Source of the DNA: Phycisphaerales bacterium UBA1926
Lineage (GTDB): Bacteria > Planctomycetota > Phycisphaerae > Phycisphaerales > UBA1924
Direction: 5' to 3'
DNA length: 9,228 nt
NCBI GenBank assembly: GCA_002337215.1
Contig: DDFO01000029.1
Coordinates: 40,292 to 49,519 of the forward strand
Both the position numbers and the translations under genes were made by a program. Within the stretch, counting starts at the first letter, position 1. Each line of letters starts with the position of its first letter. The notes beneath the pieces are model-generated. The model ran no database searches. It was not told where the DNA came from and saw only the letters and a program-made list of their open reading frames with translations. This document shows positions 1-7,950 of the stretch, piece by piece.

Positions 1-1
1 G

Positions 2-2278
2 GCCGAGCCGATGGAACTGACCGCGCTGGTCGATTTCGTCGCCAACACGCTCAACATCAACATCAGCGTGCGGGGCGAGCTCCGCGGCTCGGTGCTGTTC
101 AACACCGCCAAGAGCGTGCGTCGGAGCCAGCTGCTCCCCCTGCTCGACGCGATGCTCGAGCAGAACGAGTTCTCGGTGACCTACGACCCCAACAGCGAGT
201 TCTACCTGATCCAGCCGACGTCGGATCTGCCAATCGTTGTAACCGGTGATCTGGCAACCACCAAGCTCATCGAGATCCCCAACATCAAGCCTTCGAGCCT
301 CGCCGACGCGATCAATCAGATTCTGGGCTCGGGCGGGGGCCAGGGAGGTCAGGGCGGCTCCGCCCAGGGCGTGACGTTCATCGACGAGCTCGGCCTGCTC
401 ATCATCACGAACACCTCGCGGCAGATCGCCCGCGTCGAGGACCTGATCGAACGCATCCTCGCACGCACCGACGCGTTCACGCTCACGCCGATCGAGCTGC
501 GGTACGTCAGCGCCCCCACCGCCCGCGATCGGCTGATCGCCCTCGCGGGCGGCACCCCCTCGGGCGGGACCAACGCCAACAATCGCAACCCCAACATCCG
601 CAACATCAACAACCAGAACAACCAGGCCGGCAACATCGGCCCGACCGCTGGGAGCACGATCGAGAACATCGCCGAGCGACTCGCGGTCGACCCCCAGTCC
701 AACTCGCTGCTCTTCAAGGGCACGCCCGACGAACTCGAGCGGGTGCTCGAGTACGTCGAGCTCATCGACGTGGACAACACGCTGCCCAGCAAGCGGCACT
801 TCGTCGGGTCCGCGGCCCGGCAGATCGCCGAGCTCGCCAGCGGGCGGGGCTTGGGCGAGGTCGTGCTTCTGGACGATACGACCAGCCAGCAGAACACCCA
901 GTTCGGCACCAACCGGAACTTCCAGCAGCAGAACACCCTCGGCTCCCAGAACGACAACGCCGTCCTCGGGCCCACGCTCGTGGTCGATGTCCGCAACGGG
1001 GAGATTGTCTACTACGGCACCGCCGACCAGCAGAAGATCCTCGAGAACATGATCTCGGATCTCGACACCGAGGCCGACCGGATCGTGATCCGCAACTACC
1101 GCCTCGACCACGCGCTCGCCGAGGAGGTCGCCGAGATCATCACCACCCTCATCAGCGGGCAGAACCAGGGGCAGAACGGGCTGCTCCCGCAGAACCGAGG
1201 GCTGCAGGGCCAGCAGACGCTCCAGAACTTCGACGGCGGGAGCGGAGGGGGCGACGACATCGGGGGCGGGCTCAACCCCGACGAGGTCTTCGTCGTCGCG
1301 GACATCCCGAACAACCAGGTCGTCGTCCGCGCCCCGGTCAAGCAGCAGGACGACCTCGCCCAGCTCATCGAGAAGCTCGATCTCCGCCGCAGGCAGGTCT
1401 ACCTCGAAGCGCTCATCGTCTCGATCGATGACACCGAGGACTTCCGCTTCGCGGTCGACACACAGATCCTGACCGGCCAGTTCGGCGTCCAGTCCAACTT
1501 CGGGCTCAGCACCGCGGGCGACGACTTCCTGAGCCCCCGCAGCGCGGCGACCGGGCTCACCGGTCTGACCAGCGCCCTCGTCAAGAACGACTACCTCCCG
1601 TTCGTCATCAACGCCCTCAAGAACGAGGTCGACGGGCGGATCCTCGCCCGCCCCCAGCTCCTCGTCAACGACAACGAAGAGTCCCGCATCGCCTCGTTCG
1701 AGGAGCGGCAGACGCTCACTCAGACCCAGAGCGACGGCGGCATCGTCTCCACCGTGGGCGACCCGGTCGAGGCGGGCACCACGCTGACCGTCACCCCGGG
1801 CATCTCCGAGGCCGGCTTCCTCCGCCTTGAATACGAGATCACCTTCGACAACTTCATCGGGCTCGGCACCGACACGCTCCCCCCGCCCGCCAACCGGCGC
1901 GAGGTGAACGGCAGCGTCACGATGCCAACCGACACCACCATCGTCATCGGCGGGCTCACCGTCGAAAACACCGGAAGCACGATCGCCAAGATCCCCCTGC
2001 TGGGCGACATCCCCCTCATCGGCCCGCTCTTCAGCGACACCAACGAGAACAGCAGCAACTCGATCCTCTACATCTTCATCACCCCCAAGATCCTCGTTGA
2101 CCCCGAGTTCCGCGATCTCCGCATGCTCAGCAAGGGCCCGCAGTTCGACGCGGGGATCGACCTCGACCTCCCCGACCTCCAGCCCGCCGCGATCGAACGA
2201 ATCCCGCTCCGCCGCCGCGATCGGTCCAACGACCAGAGCGATCAGGCCAGCCCGGCCCAAAGCGACGCCGAGAACTAA
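2..2278 (+). CDS. gspD: Type II secretion system secretin GspD (5' partial)
   Basis: Outer-membrane channel subunit of a type II secretion (or type IV pilus-like) machine. The reading frame is open to the left edge (Ala-Glu-Pro precede the first Met at 11), and no signal peptide is present, so the true start and export signal lie outside the window. Residues below count from the Met at 11. The first 70 residues resemble the end of a secretin N0-type domain. Secretin N-domain repeats follow at about 85-155, 158-255 and 355-460. The membrane-embedded secretin core runs about 460-695, with GRILARPQLLVNDNE near 542-556, VIGGLT near 645-650 and the family hallmark IPLLGDIPLIGPLF at 661-674. Asn/Gln/Gly-rich linkers interrupt the N-domains at about 183-212, 290-315 and 382-422. 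The tail after 700 is polar and charged. The ATPase gene starts 16 bp downstream, so the pair is probably co-transcribed. Family assignment is firm; exact system (T2SS versus another secretin machine) is inferred. Confidence 0.94.
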   Translation, partial: AEPMELTALVDFVANTLNINISVRGELRGSVLFNTAKSVRRSQLLPLLDAMLEQNEFSVTYDPNSEFYLIQPTSDLPIVVTGDLATTKLIEIPNIKPSSLADAINQILGSGGGQGGQGGSAQGVTFIDELGLLIITNTSRQIARVEDLIERILARTDAFTLTPIELRYVSAPTARDRLIALAGGTPSGGTNANNRNPNIRNINNQNNQAGNIGPTAGSTIENIAERLAVDPQSNSLLFKGTPDELERVLEYVELIDVDNTLPSKRHFVGSAARQIAELASGRGLGEVVLLDDTTSQQNTQFGTNRNFQQQNTLGSQNDNAVLGPTLVVDVRNGEIVYYGTADQQKILENMISDLDTEADRIVIRNYRLDHALAEEVAEIITTLISGQNQGQNGLLPQNRGLQGQQTLQNFDGGSGGGDDIGGGLNPDEVFVVADIPNNQVVVRAPVKQQDDLAQLIEKLDLRRRQVYLEALIVSIDDTEDFRFAVDTQILTGQFGVQSNFGLSTAGDDFLSPRSAATGLTGLTSALVKNDYLPFVINALKNEVDGRILARPQLLVNDNEESRIASFEERQTLTQTQSDGGIVSTVGDPVEAGTTLTVTPGISEAGFLRLEYEITFDNFIGLGTDTLPPPANRREVNGSVTMPTDTTIVIGGLTVENTGSTIAKIPLLGDIPLIGPLFSDTNENSSNSILYIFITPKILVDPEFRDLRMLSKGPQFDAGIDLDLPDLQPAAIERIPLRRRDRSNDQSDQASPAQSDAEN

Positions 2279-2294
2279 GAACCGAGACCCCCAT

Positions 2295-3953
2295 ATGTCC
2301 GACCGCAACGGCAAGACACTCTTCCGCAAAAAACCAGCCGACGACCGCGAGAACGCGTCGCTCGCCGCCGGTGAGTTCGACATCGTCAGCGAGCAGTTCG
2401 CCGATCTCGGCCTCAACGCCGACCAGCTGCGGACCGTCGCGAGCGCCGAGGGGGGCGACGAGCACCCCTGGGATCTGATGATCCAGCTCATGGGCGCCGA
2501 CGAGCAGACCGCGCTCGAACGCCTCTCTGCCCGCACCGGGCTCCCGTTCGAGGTCGAGCCCGTCCTGCAGGAATCCTCGGGTCCCTACTACGAGCACGTC
2601 CCCGCCGATTTCTCGCGCACGCACATGGTCGCCGGCATCCGGTCCGAGGGCCGCGCGATGGTGGTTGCCGCCGCGCAGCCGATGCAGCCCAGCGTGTTCT
2701 CGATTCTCGAGGACCATCTCCAGGCCCCCGTCGAACTCGTCCTCGCGCCCCGCGCCGCCGTCGCGAGCCTGACGAACCGCGGCTACGAACGCCGGGGCGA
2801 TCTCGTCGAAGAGATCGTCGAGGAGATGCCGCTCGACGCGTCGGCGATCGACATGGCAGCCGGGGCCGTGGGCAAGCAGACCGACCTGCTCGCCCTTGCG
2901 CGTCAGACGCCGGTCATCCGCCTGGTGAACATGATCCTGTTCGAGGCGTTGCGCCGCCGTGCGAGCGACGTCCACATCCACCCGATGGAGAACCGGCTGG
3001 TCATCCGTCTCCGCGTGGACGGCATGCTCGTCGACGCCTTCAGCCCGCCGCTGAGCCTCGCGCCCGCGATCAGCTCGCGCCTCAAGGTGATGACCGAGCT
3101 CGACATCGCCAACCGGCACAGCCCCCAGGACGGCCAGACCACCGTCCGCATCGGCTCGAAGAAAGTCGACATCCGCCTCAGTGTCATCCCCACCATCTAC
3201 GGCGAACGCGTCGTCCTCCGACTGCTCGACCAGTCCACCACCCAGCTCAGCCTCGACTCGCTGGGCATGGACCAGCGGATCCAGAGCCAGCTCATGGACA
3301 TGGTGGACCGCCCCAACGGGATGGTCCTCGTCACCGGGCCGACCGGCTCGGGCAAGACGACCACGCTCTATGCCGCCCTCGATCGGATCGACCGCACGAG
3401 CAGGAACGTCATGACGATCGAGGACCCCGTCGAGTACCGCCTCGAGGGCATCAGCCAGATGCAGGTGAACCCCAAGCGGAACGTGACGTTCGCCACAGGT
3501 CTCCGCGCCCTGCTGCGGCAGGACCCAGACGTCATCCTCGTGGGCGAGATCCGCGACCACGAAACCGCCCAGCTCGCCATCCAGGCCTCGCTGACGGGCC
3601 ACCTCGTGCTCGCCACGCTCCACACCAACGACGCGCCGAGCGCCATCCCCCGCCTCGTCGATATCGGTGTCGAGCACTACCTGATCACGAGCTCGCTCCT
3701 CGGCGTGCTCGCCCAGCGCCTGCTCCGGAAAACCGACCCCGACAACCCGGGCGAGTACAAAGGCCGGCTCGCGGCCCACGAGCTCATGGTCGTCACAGAC
3801 ACCATCCGCAGCCTGACCGCCCAGAACGCGGACGGCGTCACGATCTACAAGGCCGCCGTCGAGGAGGGTTTCGCGCCCATGCGCAACGACGCGCTCCGCA
3901 AGGTCGAGATGGGCCTCACCGATCAGGCCGAGGTCTTCCGCGTCCTGCACTGA
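2295..3953 (+). CDS. gspE: GspE/PilB-family secretion ATPase (type II secretion)
   Basis: Cytoplasmic hexameric ATPase that powers pseudopilus assembly in type II secretion, or pilus assembly if the system is pilus-like. The product is 552 residues. About 30-165 fits the GspE N-terminal domain, and the catalytic half is nearly canonical. It has Walker A GPTGSGKTTT at 348-357, an Asp-box region TIEDPVEYRL at 374-383, Walker B VILVGEIRD at 413-421 and a His box GHLVLATLHTND at 435-446. ARRASDVHIHP-like residues at about 219-230 (RRRASDVHIHP) mark the N2 domain. The stretch where GspE normally carries two CxxC zinc ligands (about 474-495) is short and has none; I see no cysteine in the whole protein. 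I chose the ATG at 2295, 16 bp after the secretin stop. The frame is open back to 2097, but that extension lies inside the secretin gene and reads as low-complexity Arg/Ser/Pro. Ribosome binding site is weak. PilB or an MSHA-type ATPase is the alternative label. Confidence 0.94.
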   Translation: MSDRNGKTLFRKKPADDRENASLAAGEFDIVSEQFADLGLNADQLRTVASAEGGDEHPWDLMIQLMGADEQTALERLSARTGLPFEVEPVLQESSGPYYEHVPADFSRTHMVAGIRSEGRAMVVAAAQPMQPSVFSILEDHLQAPVELVLAPRAAVASLTNRGYERRGDLVEEIVEEMPLDASAIDMAAGAVGKQTDLLALARQTPVIRLVNMILFEALRRRASDVHIHPMENRLVIRLRVDGMLVDAFSPPLSLAPAISSRLKVMTELDIANRHSPQDGQTTVRIGSKKVDIRLSVIPTIYGERVVLRLLDQSTTQLSLDSLGMDQRIQSQLMDMVDRPNGMVLVTGPTGSGKTTTLYAALDRIDRTSRNVMTIEDPVEYRLEGISQMQVNPKRNVTFATGLRALLRQDPDVILVGEIRDHETAQLAIQASLTGHLVLATLHTNDAPSAIPRLVDIGVEHYLITSSLLGVLAQRLLRKTDPDNPGEYKGRLAAHELMVVTDTIRSLTAQNADGVTIYKAAVEEGFAPMRNDALRKVEMGLTDQAEVFRVLH

Positions 3954-4139
3954 CTGTTGCGCCACACGCGATGAACAGAATCTAAACAGATATCCAAGCG
4001 GAATCTCGAAGATTTCATGAGAAACCTGCGAGTTCGGCGCTACGCCGCCGCGAGCGCCCCTGCTGTGGCAAATGAATGGTTGCATCCTGCGCGCTCAGCC
4101 TTTAGGGTCGGGTGAACACATCACCGACAGGACCGAGAC
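3954..4139 (+). promoter_or_regulatory. Intergenic region: probable end of gspDE unit and promoter of betaine cluster
   Basis: These 186 bp are the longest gap before the methyltransferase genes and are more AT-rich than the rest, especially 3970-4020, which suggests a transcription boundary. A 7-bp hairpin with a 3-nt loop lies at 4000-4016 (one G-T pair) and a 5-bp GC hairpin at 4035-4047 (CGGCG/CGCCG). Neither is followed by a T-run, so intrinsic termination is not shown. A weak promoter candidate is TTGCAT at 4080-4085 with TTTAGG at 4101-4106. The spacing of 15 is short and the -10 match poor. Another weak pair is TTGCGC at 3957 with TCTAAA at 3981. No gene is evident here. Confidence 0.3.
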
Positions 4140-5006
4140 ATGAGCGCACGACCGAGCAGCAGCGGGGCCGCGGACGCCCTGCTGGAATACCGCGACCAGA
4201 ACTACGGCAACGACCCCACCAAGGTCCGCGAGTCCGACAAGTACACCGACGAGTACGTCCGCGGCTTCGTGGAAAAATGGGACGAGCTCATCGACTGGGA
4301 CAAACGTTCCGAGACCGAGGGCAGTTTCTTCATCAACGCGCTCAAGGCCCGCGGCGTGCGCCGCGTGCTCGACATCGCAACAGGCACCGGCTTCCACTCG
4401 ATCCGCCTCATCGAGGCCGGGTTCGAGGTCGTCAGCGCCGACGGCAGCCCCTACATGCTCGCCCGCGCGTTCGAGAACGGGCGCAAACGCAACCACATCA
4501 TCCGCACCGTCCAGGCCGACTGGCGCTGGCTCAACCGCAGCGTGCACGGCCGGTTCGACGCGGTGATCTGCCTGGGCAACTCCTTCACCCATCTGCACAG
4601 CGAACGCGACCGGCGCAAGACCCTCGCCGAGTGCTACAGCGCCCTCCGCCACGACGGCGTCCTCATCCTCGACCAGCGCAACTACGACTCGATCCTCGAC
4701 CGGGGCTTCGATAGCAAGCACAAGTACTACTACTGCGGCGACCAGATCGTCGCCGAACCCGAGCATGTCGACGAGGGGCTCGCCCGCTTCCGCTACAACT
4801 TCCCGGACGGATCCGAGTACCACCTCAATATGTTCCCGCTCCGCAAGGACTACACCCGCGGCCTGATGCACGACGTCGGGTTCCAGCGCATCACCACCTA
4901 CGGCGATTTCAAGGAGACCTACAAGGAGCACGATCCCGACTTCTTCGTCCACATCGCCGAGAAGAGCTACAACAGCCTCGAAGAAGGCGAAGAACAGAAA
5001 TCCTGA
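4140..5006 (+). CDS. bsmA: Glycine/sarcosine N-methyltransferase (GSMT)
   Basis: Cytoplasmic class I SAM-dependent methyltransferase (EC 2.1.1.156 type) that converts glycine to sarcosine and sarcosine to dimethylglycine, the first two steps of betaine synthesis from glycine. The product is 288 residues, slightly longer than halophile enzymes (about 265-270) because of a polar N-terminus. The SAM motif DIATGTGFHS is at 78-87, with the acidic residue after strand 2 in SADGS (99-103). Family-specific blocks are FVEKWDELIDWDKR (43-56), QADWRW (125-130), CLGNSFTHL (144-152), LDQRNYDSILD (177-187), YYCGD (197-201) and NMFPLRKDYTR (230-240). These match what I recall of Halorhodospira/Aphanothece GSMT closely. 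The start is supported by CAGGA at 4128-4132, 7 nt before the ATG. The partner enzyme starts 25 bp downstream, so co-transcription is likely. The symbol follows the cyanobacterial bsmA usage. A plain glycine N-methyltransferase is the alternative, but the neighbour argues against it. Confidence 0.94.
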   Translation: MSARPSSSGAADALLEYRDQNYGNDPTKVRESDKYTDEYVRGFVEKWDELIDWDKRSETEGSFFINALKARGVRRVLDIATGTGFHSIRLIEAGFEVVSADGSPYMLARAFENGRKRNHIIRTVQADWRWLNRSVHGRFDAVICLGNSFTHLHSERDRRKTLAECYSALRHDGVLILDQRNYDSILDRGFDSKHKYYYCGDQIVAEPEHVDEGLARFRYNFPDGSEYHLNMFPLRKDYTRGLMHDVGFQRITTYGDFKETYKEHDPDFFVHIAEKSYNSLEEGEEQKS

Positions 5007-5031
5007 ACCCGCGACCCCGAGAATCCAACCC

Positions 5032-5877
5032 ATGCCAATCGATACCCCCGCAGCAACCCAGACCGCGCGCGACTACTACAACAGCGCCGACGCCGACAAC
5101 TTCTACTTCCACATCTGGGGCGGCGAGGACATCCACGTGGGCCTCTATTCCCACGAGGGCGAGCCCATCGCCGACGCGAGCCGGCGCACCGTCGAACGCA
5201 TGGCGGATCGCGCCGCCCCCATCGACGCCGACACACGAGTCCTCGACATCGGCGCTGGGTACGGCGGCGCGGCGAGGCTGCTCGCCAAAGAGCACGGCTG
5301 CCACGTCACCGCGCTCAACCTCGCCGAGGCCGAGAACGAGCGCAACCGGGCGATGACCCGCGAGCAGGGGCTCGACGACAAGATCGACGTCATCGACGGC
5401 GCGTTCGAGTCCATGCCCTTTGACGACGGCGCGTTCGACCTCGTCTGGTGCCAGGACGCGATCCTGCACTCCGGTGACCGCGCCGGCGTCCTGCGCGAGG
5501 TCGACCGTGTGCTCAAGCCGGGTGGCCGATTCGTCTTCACCGACCCGATGCGCACCGACGACGCCGACCCTGCCGATCTCGGCGCGATCCTTGAGCGGAT
5601 CCACCTCCCCGACCTCGGATCACCCGGGTTTTATCTCGAGCAGGGCCGAGCGCGGGGATGGACCGACGAGGGCTTCGAGCCGCACGCCGATATGCTGCCC
5701 CGCCACTACGCCCGCGTCCGCGAGGAACTCGAACGCAACGAGGCCACGCTCGACGGGCTCGTCAGCAGCGGCTACATCGATCGAATGAAGAAGGGACTCG
5801 ATCTCTGGGTCGCGGGTGGCAACGCCGGCAAGCTCACCTGGGGCATCTTCCTGTTCCGCAAGCCCGCTGACGCCTGA
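5032..5877 (+). CDS. bsmB: Sarcosine/dimethylglycine N-methyltransferase (SDMT)
   Basis: Cytoplasmic class I SAM-dependent methyltransferase (EC 2.1.1.157 type) that methylates sarcosine and dimethylglycine, finishing glycine betaine synthesis. The product is 281 residues, the usual size. The N-terminal substrate block is TARDYYNSADADNFY (11-25) followed by HIWGGEDIHVGLY (27-39). SAM motif I, VLDIGAGYGGAAR, is at 70-82. LNLAEAENERNR (95-106) carries the motif II region, QDAILHSGDR (141-150) is characteristic of SDMT, and VLKPGGRFVFTDPM (160-173) is motif III. The C-terminus RMKKGLDLWVAGGN...LTWGIFLFRKP (251-278) matches the family. The start ATG has only a weak GAG upstream (about 5019-5021), as with other internal genes here. 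It lies 25 bp after GSMT, and a betaine-type transporter follows after 95 bp. Distant relatives include sterol/tocopherol-type methyltransferases, but the substrate blocks and neighbour make SDMT the clear choice. Confidence 0.93.
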   Translation: MPIDTPAATQTARDYYNSADADNFYFHIWGGEDIHVGLYSHEGEPIADASRRTVERMADRAAPIDADTRVLDIGAGYGGAARLLAKEHGCHVTALNLAEAENERNRAMTREQGLDDKIDVIDGAFESMPFDDGAFDLVWCQDAILHSGDRAGVLREVDRVLKPGGRFVFTDPMRTDDADPADLGAILERIHLPDLGSPGFYLEQGRARGWTDEGFEPHADMLPRHYARVREELERNEATLDGLVSSGYIDRMKKGLDLWVAGGNAGKLTWGIFLFRKPADA

Positions 5878-5972
5878 ACTGGACGCCTACACCGGCCGCC
5901 CAACCCGGTACTTTCCAGCCCGGCTTCACGGGCACACGACCACGACCGACATCCACTCGAAAGGGACACGCG
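5878..5972 (+). promoter_or_regulatory. Gap between SDMT and transporter with small hairpin
   Basis: This 95-bp spacer contains a 5-bp GC stem (GCCCG 5918-5922 with CGGGC 5929-5933, 6-nt loop) and a possible -10-like TACTTT at 5909-5914. No convincing -35 lies at the right distance (CCTACA at 5886-5891 is a 3/6 match). The transporter could be read through from the methyltransferases or have its own start; the sequence does not decide. Confidence 0.2.
5959..5966 (+). promoter_or_regulatory. Shine-Dalgarno site of BCCT transporter
   Basis: GAAAGGGA ends 6 nt before the ATG at 5973. It is clearly stronger than the sites of the upstream genes and fixes the transporter start. Confidence 0.65.
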
Positions 5973-7937
5973 ATGAGCGACACGCCCCCCGAACGGGCGC
6001 AGGCCCCACGCGACCCCAACGACGAACCCGCGGCTTCCTATCGGGGCGGGCCACGAAGTGGACCCCAAGGTGAACCGAAACCCCTCCGCACCGTCTCGTT
6101 CGGCCCCTTCGAGATGCACCCGTTCGTCTTCCCGGGCGCCGCCGCGATCATCCTCGCGATGGTCGGCTTCACCATCGCCGCGCCCGACACCGTGGGCGGC
6201 GCGTTCGACACCATGCAATCGTGGATCGTCGAGACCTTCGGCTGGCTCTACGTCCTCTCCATGTCCGCGTTCCTCGTCTTCGCGCTCTGGCTCGGGTTCG
6301 GCCGGTACGGCCACGTCAAACTCGGCAAGGACACCGACAAACCCGAGTTCGGGCGTCTCGCCTGGTTCGCCATGCTCTTCAGCGCGGGCATGGGCATCGG
6401 GCTCGTCTTCTGGTCCGTCGCCGAGCCCGTCTACCACTTCACCAACCCGCCCGAAGCGCGGGGCAACGACCTCGACGCCGCGCGCACCGCGATGGCACTC
6501 ACTATCTTTCACTGGGGGCTCCACCCCTGGGGGCTCTACGCCGTCGTCTCGATCGCCCTCGCCTACTTCGGCTTCCGCCGGGGGCACGCCCTCTCCTTCC
6601 GATCCGTCTTCTACCCCCTCATCGGCGAACGCGTGAACGGTCGCATCGGCGACCTGATCGACATCCTCGCCGTCGTCGCCACCCTGTTCGGCGTCGCGAC
6701 CTCGCTGGGGCTTGGCTCCATGCAGGTCAACGCGGGGCTCAACGCGCTCCTCGGCGTCTCGATCTCCACCCCCGTGCAGATCGTCCTGATCGCCTGCATC
6801 ACCGCCGTCGCGACGATCTCCGTCGTCGCGGGGCTCGACGCCGGCATCCGCAGGCTCAGCGAACTCAACATGGCGATCGCCGGGTGCCTGCTCCTCTTCG
6901 TCATCATCACCGGCAGCACGCTCTTCTTCTTCAACGCCCTCGTCGAGAACGTGGGTGCGTATCTCCAGCGCCTCCCCTTCAACAGCTTCTGGACCGGCAC
7001 ATTCGAGGAAGAAGCGGGCCGCGAATGGCTCGGCTCGTGGACCGTCTTCTACTGGGGCTGGTGGATCGCGTGGAGCCCCTTCGTCGGCATGTTCATCGCC
7101 CGCGTCTCGCGGGGACGCACCTTCCGCGAGTTCATCACCGGTGTGCTGCTCGTCCCCACCGCCGTCGGCGTGATCTGGCTCACCGCGTTCGGCAGCAGCG
7201 CCCTCCACCAGGTGACCCACCCCGACGCCACCAACGCGCCCCAGGCGACCTATCCCGTTGGCATCACCACTGATGAGGGCCTCACCGACGCCGAGGGCGA
7301 CGCCGTCGTGGGTCCGAACGGGGGCGCGCTCACCCGCGCCAAGGACGGCTCGCTGCTGGGCCCCGAGGGCCGCCCCCTCGAGGTCCGCCAGACCGAGCAG
7401 GGCCCCGAACTCCGCATCGCCGCGACGGGTGAGCCATTCGAGCCCGCGCTCGATCAGATCTACAACGGCAAACTCGCCGCCGACGAGCGCCCGCTCACCG
7501 TGCCCGAGTACATCACCGAGCCCGTGCTCAACCAGAGCCGAACGGGCTCGATCGACCGCGTCGCGACGGTGCTCTTCGTGCTGCTCGAATCGTTCCCGCT
7601 CAAGGGCGTGACCTGGACCCTTGCGACGCTCTGCATCATCCTCTTCTTCGTGACCTCGTCGGACTCCGCCTCGATGGTCATCGACATCATCGCTTCGGGG
7701 GGCAATCCCGACCCCCCCGTCGGCACCCGCCTCTTTTGGGCGATCACCGAGGGCTTCGTCGCCGCCGCCCTGCTGCTGGCCGGCGGGCTCAACGCGCTGC
7801 AGACCGCCTCCATCACCGCGGCCCTGCCGTTCTGCGTCGTTCTGATCCTGATGTGCGTCTCGCTCACGACCGCGCTCGTGCGCCACGAGTCGGCCGCGAA
7901 GCCGACGGCGCGCGCACAACCGGATTCAGACGCCTGA
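5973..7937 (+). CDS. BCCT-family betaine/osmolyte transporter with extended periplasmic loop
   Basis: Inner-membrane secondary transporter of the betaine-choline-carnitine family, most likely Na+-coupled uptake of glycine betaine. The product is 654 residues with 12 predicted helices: about 52-70, 90-110, 130-152, 172-200, 225-255, 265-287, 300-322, 353-377, 386-408, 546-570, 587-607 and 612-634. The glycine-rich GMGIGLVFW is at 139-147. The substrate Trp box in helix 4 (FHWGLHPWGLYA, 179-190) and helix 8 (YWGWWIAWSPFVGMF, 360-374) are intact, and TSSDS at 561-565 matches the helix-10 Thr/Ser sodium-site region of BetP. Between helices 9 and 10 lies a hydrophilic loop, about 412-527, far longer than in BetP or OpuD. 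It contains degenerate GPxG repeats (VVGPNGGAL 445-453, LLGPEGRPL 461-469). The N-terminus (about 50 residues) is polar and Pro-rich; the C-tail is only about 18 residues, so a BetP-like long osmosensing tail is absent. Position after GSMT/SDMT supports an osmolyte role. Choline, ectoine or another betaine as substrate cannot be excluded. Confidence 0.94.
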   Translation: MSDTPPERAQAPRDPNDEPAASYRGGPRSGPQGEPKPLRTVSFGPFEMHPFVFPGAAAIILAMVGFTIAAPDTVGGAFDTMQSWIVETFGWLYVLSMSAFLVFALWLGFGRYGHVKLGKDTDKPEFGRLAWFAMLFSAGMGIGLVFWSVAEPVYHFTNPPEARGNDLDAARTAMALTIFHWGLHPWGLYAVVSIALAYFGFRRGHALSFRSVFYPLIGERVNGRIGDLIDILAVVATLFGVATSLGLGSMQVNAGLNALLGVSISTPVQIVLIACITAVATISVVAGLDAGIRRLSELNMAIAGCLLLFVIITGSTLFFFNALVENVGAYLQRLPFNSFWTGTFEEEAGREWLGSWTVFYWGWWIAWSPFVGMFIARVSRGRTFREFITGVLLVPTAVGVIWLTAFGSSALHQVTHPDATNAPQATYPVGITTDEGLTDAEGDAVVGPNGGALTRAKDGSLLGPEGRPLEVRQTEQGPELRIAATGEPFEPALDQIYNGKLAADERPLTVPEYITEPVLNQSRTGSIDRVATVLFVLLESFPLKGVTWTLATLCIILFFVTSSDSASMVIDIIASGGNPDPPVGTRLFWAITEGFVAAALLLAGGLNALQTASITAALPFCVVLILMCVSLTTALVRHESAAKPTARAQPDSDA

Positions 7938-7950
7938 TTCGGCTACCGAT

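Noticed and set aside
2097..2294. Upstream extension of the ATPase frame by 66 codons.
   Set aside because: It lies wholly within the secretin coding region apart from the last bases and reads as Arg/Ser/Pro shadow sequence; the ATG at 2295 fits the family's N-terminus.
2127..4085. Very long open frame on the minus strand across gspE (about 650 codons).
   Set aside because: It is the mirror of a highly GC-biased gene; its translation is low-complexity and shows no family motif, while the plus strand encodes an unmistakable ATPase.
4095..5604. Two further long minus-strand frames across the methyltransferase genes.
   Set aside because: Same composition artefact; no start signal or recognisable domain, and both plus-strand genes are well supported.
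5772..7919. Very long open frame on the minus strand across the BCCT gene (about 715 codons).
   Set aside because: Translation is a Glu/Gly/Val/Asp/Arg-rich repetitive string typical of the antisense of GC-rich membrane-protein genes; the plus strand has clear BCCT motifs.
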